Assembly: GCA_025362165.1 (NCBI GenBank) | Contig: JANYHY010000372.1 | Location: 1-18,912, forward strand | Length of the DNA: 18,912 bases | Direction of reading: 5' to 3' | Source: Myxococcales bacterium | Lineage (GTDB): Bacteria > Myxococcota_A > Polyangia > Polyangiales > Polyangiaceae | Part shown: positions 15,981-18,912 of the stretch, in pieces | Numbering within the stretch: position 1 is the stretch's first letter | Layout of the letters: every line of letters begins with the position of its first letter | Notes under the pieces: model-generated | The model's database searches: none | Told to the model about the DNA's origin: nothing | The model's input: the letters and a program-made list of their open reading frames with translations, nothing else | Translations under genes and position numbers: made by a program

Positions 15981-16270
15981 CGGCGAAGCTCGCGGTCACG
16001 GTGGACGGCGAGCCCATGGAGGCGGGCTCCGCGCGCGCATTTTGGGAGCGCTTCAGCGCGCACATGGAAGCGCACAAAGGTGACCTCGCGGGGTTCGCCA
16101 AAGCTGAAGGGTTCGCGAGCGTGCATCCAGCAGTCGGTCCGTCGGGGCCGCTCCTGGTGGTCAGTCGAACGGCGGTGCAGGCGCCCTATCGGAGCGTAAG
16201 CAGTGGATCAGGCGGTCACCAGAGCCCGAGGCACAAGCAGAGCGGATCACACGGACGTCGCAAGAAATAG
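15977..16270 (+). CDS. Hypothetical 97-aa protein coupled to the peroxiredoxin
   Basis: No family is recognised. The ATG overlaps the peroxiredoxin stop by 4 bp, which supports the start. The N-terminal two-thirds (about 1-70) looks folded: MTAKLAVTVDGEPMEAG, a Trp/Phe-containing helix (ARAFWERFSAHMEAH) and a strand LLVVSRTAV. From about residue 71 the protein turns into a basic, Ser/Gly/His/Lys/Arg-rich tail ending GRRKK, probably disordered and perhaps nucleic-acid-binding or membrane-surface-binding. No signal peptide is present, so it is likely cytoplasmic although its coupled neighbour is exported. Function is unknown; coupling suggests co-expression in the oxidative-stress context. Confidence 0.6.
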   Translation: MTAKLAVTVDGEPMEAGSARAFWERFSAHMEAHKGDLAGFAKAEGFASVHPAVGPSGPLLVVSRTAVQAPYRSVSSGSGGHQSPRHKQSGSHGRRKK

Positions 16271-16309
16271 GCGATCTGGCGCGGTATCGGGTTTGCACTA
16301 CGCGTGTGA

Positions 16310-16915
16310 ATGGCGATCGCTTACGCGGCGGTGACCGAGAGTGGCACGTTCATGTTGGACGACGGAGGCGTATGCCGCTGGGCAGTCGCTGGCCGCAACC
16401 CGGATGGATCGAAGAGCGTAGTCCCCGACCGAATCGTCGGCGGGCAGTTCGTCGCGACGCTCGACATGCAGTCCGAGCAAGGGCTCGCGGCGCTGCCGAA
16501 AGTGGGCGCGCCGATGCTGTTCGCGGTGGTGGACCCCTCGGGTCACATCTCGCTCGTACGCACCGCGAGGTTGGTGCGCTGGGAGGACAAGCGCGGTGAG
16601 GAGGTGGAGCTCGATCCCGCAGACGCCACCACGCCAGCACCGAACTCTTCGGCGCGCGCTCTTCCCATGCCGTTGACGCGTCCACCGTCGTTTCACGCGA
16701 GGTTGCCTCCGAGCTCGCCGCCGCGACGCCAGTCCCCCCTCCCACTGCCAACGCCGCCTGCGCGCATGCGCTCGGACGTCGCGCCGAAGATCCCACCTGC
16801 ACGAGCGAGCGTGCGCAACAACTTCGCTCCGCCGCCCGCGCCCGTAAAGCGTGGAGCGCTCGCGATCGGACCGATGGCGTCTGCGATGAGAGCTTCGGCC
16901 GCGCGGCGCGGGTAG
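16310..16915 (+). CDS. Hypothetical protein with Pro/Arg-rich C-terminal half (201 aa)
   Basis: Not recognised. The first half (about 1-102) is beta-rich and looks folded, with Gly-turned strands (FMLDDGGVCRWAVAGR, GGQFVATLDMQ, MLFAVVDPSGHISLVRTARLVRW). The second half (about 103-201) is dominated by Pro, Ala, Arg and Ser (PPSSPPRRQSPLPLPTPPAR, then RNNFAPPPAPVKRG), so it is probably disordered. No signal peptide or membrane helix is present. The ATG has no strong ribosome binding site. It lies 39 bp after the preceding gene on the same strand and 18 bp before the next, so it is likely co-transcribed. A protein-interaction role for the tail is a guess. Confidence 0.6.
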   Translation: MAIAYAAVTESGTFMLDDGGVCRWAVAGRNPDGSKSVVPDRIVGGQFVATLDMQSEQGLAALPKVGAPMLFAVVDPSGHISLVRTARLVRWEDKRGEEVELDPADATTPAPNSSARALPMPLTRPPSFHARLPPSSPPRRQSPLPLPTPPARMRSDVAPKIPPARASVRNNFAPPPAPVKRGALAIGPMASAMRASAARRG

Positions 16916-16933
16916 CCTGCGGTACGATGGCTC

Positions 16934-18912
16934 GTGATCAAGCGTGTCCTATGGCTCGCGCTCGGGGCGCTGATCGCGTCTCAGTGCTCGACGACTGCGA
17001 GTGATCCAGGGCCGTACGTTCGGTTCGCGTTGCCTGCGAACGGATCGATGCCTGCGATCTTGGATGTGCCGTTTCCGTCCGATGTGTGGCTCGATCATGG
17101 GCGCATCGTCGATCCGCTGCCGGGGCTCGTTGCGCTCATCCCGCAGAATTCAGCGTCGATCACGCGCGAACTAGCCGCGCTCGACGGCTTCTCTCGCATC
17201 GCCTTCGCCTTCTTCGCCATCGACGACCCCTCGCAGCCCAGGACGGACACTGGAGACGTCGCGTCTGCACAGTTGAGCGCGGACTCGCTCCCGAAGACGG
17301 AGACTGAGTGCACCGCGGACGACAGCGCTGTCTACTTGATCGACCTCTCGGCGGTCGACGCTGCGCACGCGCGCGTGCCGTGTCGCGCGAAGATCCACGA
17401 CGACACGGATCTAGGCTCTACGCTGCGACCGTTGCTCGCGGTGGGACCGGCGCGCGGCGTCGTGCTCAAGCCAGGTGTGCGGTACGCCGCGGTCGTGACG
17501 ACGCGAGTGCGCGACAAGAGCAAGCGGCCGATCGGCGCGAGCGCGGGCTTCATCTCGGCGCGCAACAGCACAGCTCTGTATCGAGATGCGTTCGCTCGCG
17601 TGAGTGAGCTCTTGGGCGACGCGCTCGCGATCGATCACGCGCAGATCGCGGGCATGGCGCCGTTCACGACGCACAAGATCGCCGAAGAGCAGTTCACTAC
17701 GCGCGACGCGATGGAGACGACGACAATCCCCAAGCTCTCGTGGGACGCGCAGTCCGTGGCCCCGATGGGAGCGATCCGCTTCGCGAAGACGGCGGCGCCA
17801 GGCTTCACGGCGACGCTCGACGAATACTTCGGAAAGAGCACCGCCAAGCTCCCCGACGGCACAGATGACAACGACAACATCCTCCCAGTGCGCGCGCATG
17901 ATCACCTCGCGGCGCTCGGCACTGCCGAGTTCGACGCGATCAACTACCTCGTCGACAAGCCAGGCGGTTACTCGACGGCGGGCGATCACACCTTCGCGCG
18001 TGACGGCAGCGGTCGGGTCGTGGCGAGCCCGACACGACCAACACAGAAGATCTGGGTCACCATCGCCATCCCTGACGCAACGATGCCCGCGGCCGGCTTC
18101 CCGACTGTGATCGTGCAGCACGGACTCGGCAGCTCGCGCGAGTACGTGCTGCAGTTGATGAACGTGTTTTGCAGCAAGGGATGGATCGCGCTCGGCATCG
18201 ACTCGATCACGTTCGGGGCGCGCGCAGGTGATCCCACCTACCAAGTCGACACACACAGCGACTACGAGTCCACGCCGACCGCGACCTACAAAGGGCCAGA
18301 CGGGATCGCCGACAAGGTGCAGGGCGAGCGCAACGGTCCGCTCGATCTATTCGGGAACCTGCAGAATCTAGGGGCGTTTCGCGATCAGCTGCGCGAGGCT
18401 TCGCTCGACACGGCCCAGCTCGTGCGCGTTGTTCGGAGCGATCCGGATCTCTCACCGCTCGCGACGAACGGAGTCACGCCTCGCATCGATCGGGATCGTG
18501 TCGTGTACTTCGGAGAGTCGCTAGGCTCGGTCGAAGGCGCCGTCGCGGCGGCGATCGAGCCGGGCGTGCCGACATGGACGCTCTCCGTCGCGGGCGGAGG
18601 TGTCATCCTCGAGGCGGGCAATCACAGTCCTGGGATCGGGACACTGCTCGCGGCTGCGACCACGCTCAACTTCGGTCTGAAGCGCGAGCGGCTCGATCAG
18701 TCGCACGTGCTCATCAACTTCGTGCAGATGGTGATCGAGCCGGCAGACCCGCTGCTCTTCGCGAGCTACCTCGTGACCAACCCTCAGCCTTTCGCAGGCA
18801 AACCTACGAGCGCGCGCAACGTGCTGCACCTCGAAGCGCTCTACGACGAGCTCATCGGCAACGAGGGCGGCGAAGCGCTCGCGCGCGCCGGCGGTTGGGG
18901 CCTCGCGGTGCC
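16934..18912 (+). CDS. Large exported alpha/beta hydrolase (bacterial virulence-lipase-like), 3' end outside the window
   Basis: The frame starts at a GTG and stays open for 659 codons to the window end with no stop, so the protein is incomplete. The N-terminus is a signal peptide (VIKRVLWLALGALIASQC) with a possible but non-canonical lipobox (Gln at -1, Cys18). The early VPFPSDVWL motif and extended beta-rich N-terminal region recall bacterial virulence-factor lipase N-terminal domains of VolA-like lipases; this is from memory. The catalytic domain has an oxyanion-type QHGLGSSRE (H396) and the nucleophile elbow GESLGS (Ser529). Acid and histidine residues would lie near or beyond the end. 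Probable role: a surface or secreted lipase or esterase. It follows the Pro-rich protein gene by 18 bp. An ATG at 16927 is in another frame and was rejected. Confidence 0.85.
   Translation, partial: MIKRVLWLALGALIASQCSTTASDPGPYVRFALPANGSMPAILDVPFPSDVWLDHGRIVDPLPGLVALIPQNSASITRELAALDGFSRIAFAFFAIDDPSQPRTDTGDVASAQLSADSLPKTETECTADDSAVYLIDLSAVDAAHARVPCRAKIHDDTDLGSTLRPLLAVGPARGVVLKPGVRYAAVVTTRVRDKSKRPIGASAGFISARNSTALYRDAFARVSELLGDALAIDHAQIAGMAPFTTHKIAEEQFTTRDAMETTTIPKLSWDAQSVAPMGAIRFAKTAAPGFTATLDEYFGKSTAKLPDGTDDNDNILPVRAHDHLAALGTAEFDAINYLVDKPGGYSTAGDHTFARDGSGRVVASPTRPTQKIWVTIAIPDATMPAAGFPTVIVQHGLGSSREYVLQLMNVFCSKGWIALGIDSITFGARAGDPTYQVDTHSDYESTPTATYKGPDGIADKVQGERNGPLDLFGNLQNLGAFRDQLREASLDTAQLVRVVRSDPDLSPLATNGVTPRIDRDRVVYFGESLGSVEGAVAAAIEPGVPTWTLSVAGGGVILEAGNHSPGIGTLLAAATTLNFGLKRERLDQSHVLINFVQMVIEPADPLLFASYLVTNPQPFAGKPTSARNVLHLEALYDELIGNEGGEALARAGGWGLAV

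Noticed and set aside
16282..16297. Sigma54-like site CGGTAT...TTTGCA before the 201-aa protein gene
   Set aside because: GG-GC spacing is right, but the -24 box matches only partly and transcription would start about at the ATG, leaving no leader.

Overview
The window looks like chromosomal DNA of a myxobacterium-like bacterium (Myxococcota, probably class Polyangia). This is inferred from high GC with a strong G/C bias at third codon positions, many lipoproteins with Asp/Ala/Gly/Ser-rich linkers behind the lipobox, a Ser/Thr-kinase fused to a sigma54 activator, and protein families I associate with that group. No RNA genes, insertion sequences, phage genes or CRISPR arrays were seen.

Region 1 (1-2585, + strand) is lower in GC and more patchy than the rest. 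It holds the 3' part of a secreted-type protein whose upstream end is broken by tandem stops (92-832), a small four-cysteine zinc-ribbon-like protein (958-1197), an unrecognised 92-aa protein (1229-1507), and a translationally coupled pair. That pair is a beta-rich lipoprotein (1639-2151) and a c-type-cytochrome-like lipoprotein with an unusual CX3CH motif (2148-2585). A possible minus-strand gene remnant lies at 2586-2690.

Region 2 (2747-7924) holds housekeeping-type genes in convergent and divergent pairs. A long-chain acyl-CoA synthetase (+) faces a lipoprotein (-) across a tandem near-palindromic repeat that contains both stop codons. A heme A synthase, CtaA/Cox15 (+), has a terminator-like hairpin in its leader and faces a lipoprotein/alpha-beta-hydrolase operon on the minus strand, joined by an ATGA overlap.

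Region 3 (8016-15353, + strand) is a probable three-gene operon with gaps of 6 and 12 bp. It encodes an exported, probably outer-membrane protein, a 1471-aa kinase / P-loop / TPR / GAF / sigma54-AAA+ / Fis-HTH regulator, and a membrane O-acyltransferase with a C-terminal SGNH domain. A reasonable model is that the regulator links a signal, perhaps at the envelope, to sigma54 transcription, with the acyltransferase modifying a surface glycan. The substrate and target genes cannot be read from the sequence.

Region 4 (15408-18912, + strand) holds a lipoprotein PrxQ/BCP peroxiredoxin, a coupled 97-aa protein of unknown role, a 201-aa protein with a Pro/Arg-rich tail, and the 5' part of a large exported alpha/beta hydrolase that runs off the window end.

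No clearly new multi-gene defence or mobile system was found. The best leads are the regulator operon, the repeat between the convergent genes, and the putative ctaA leader hairpin.
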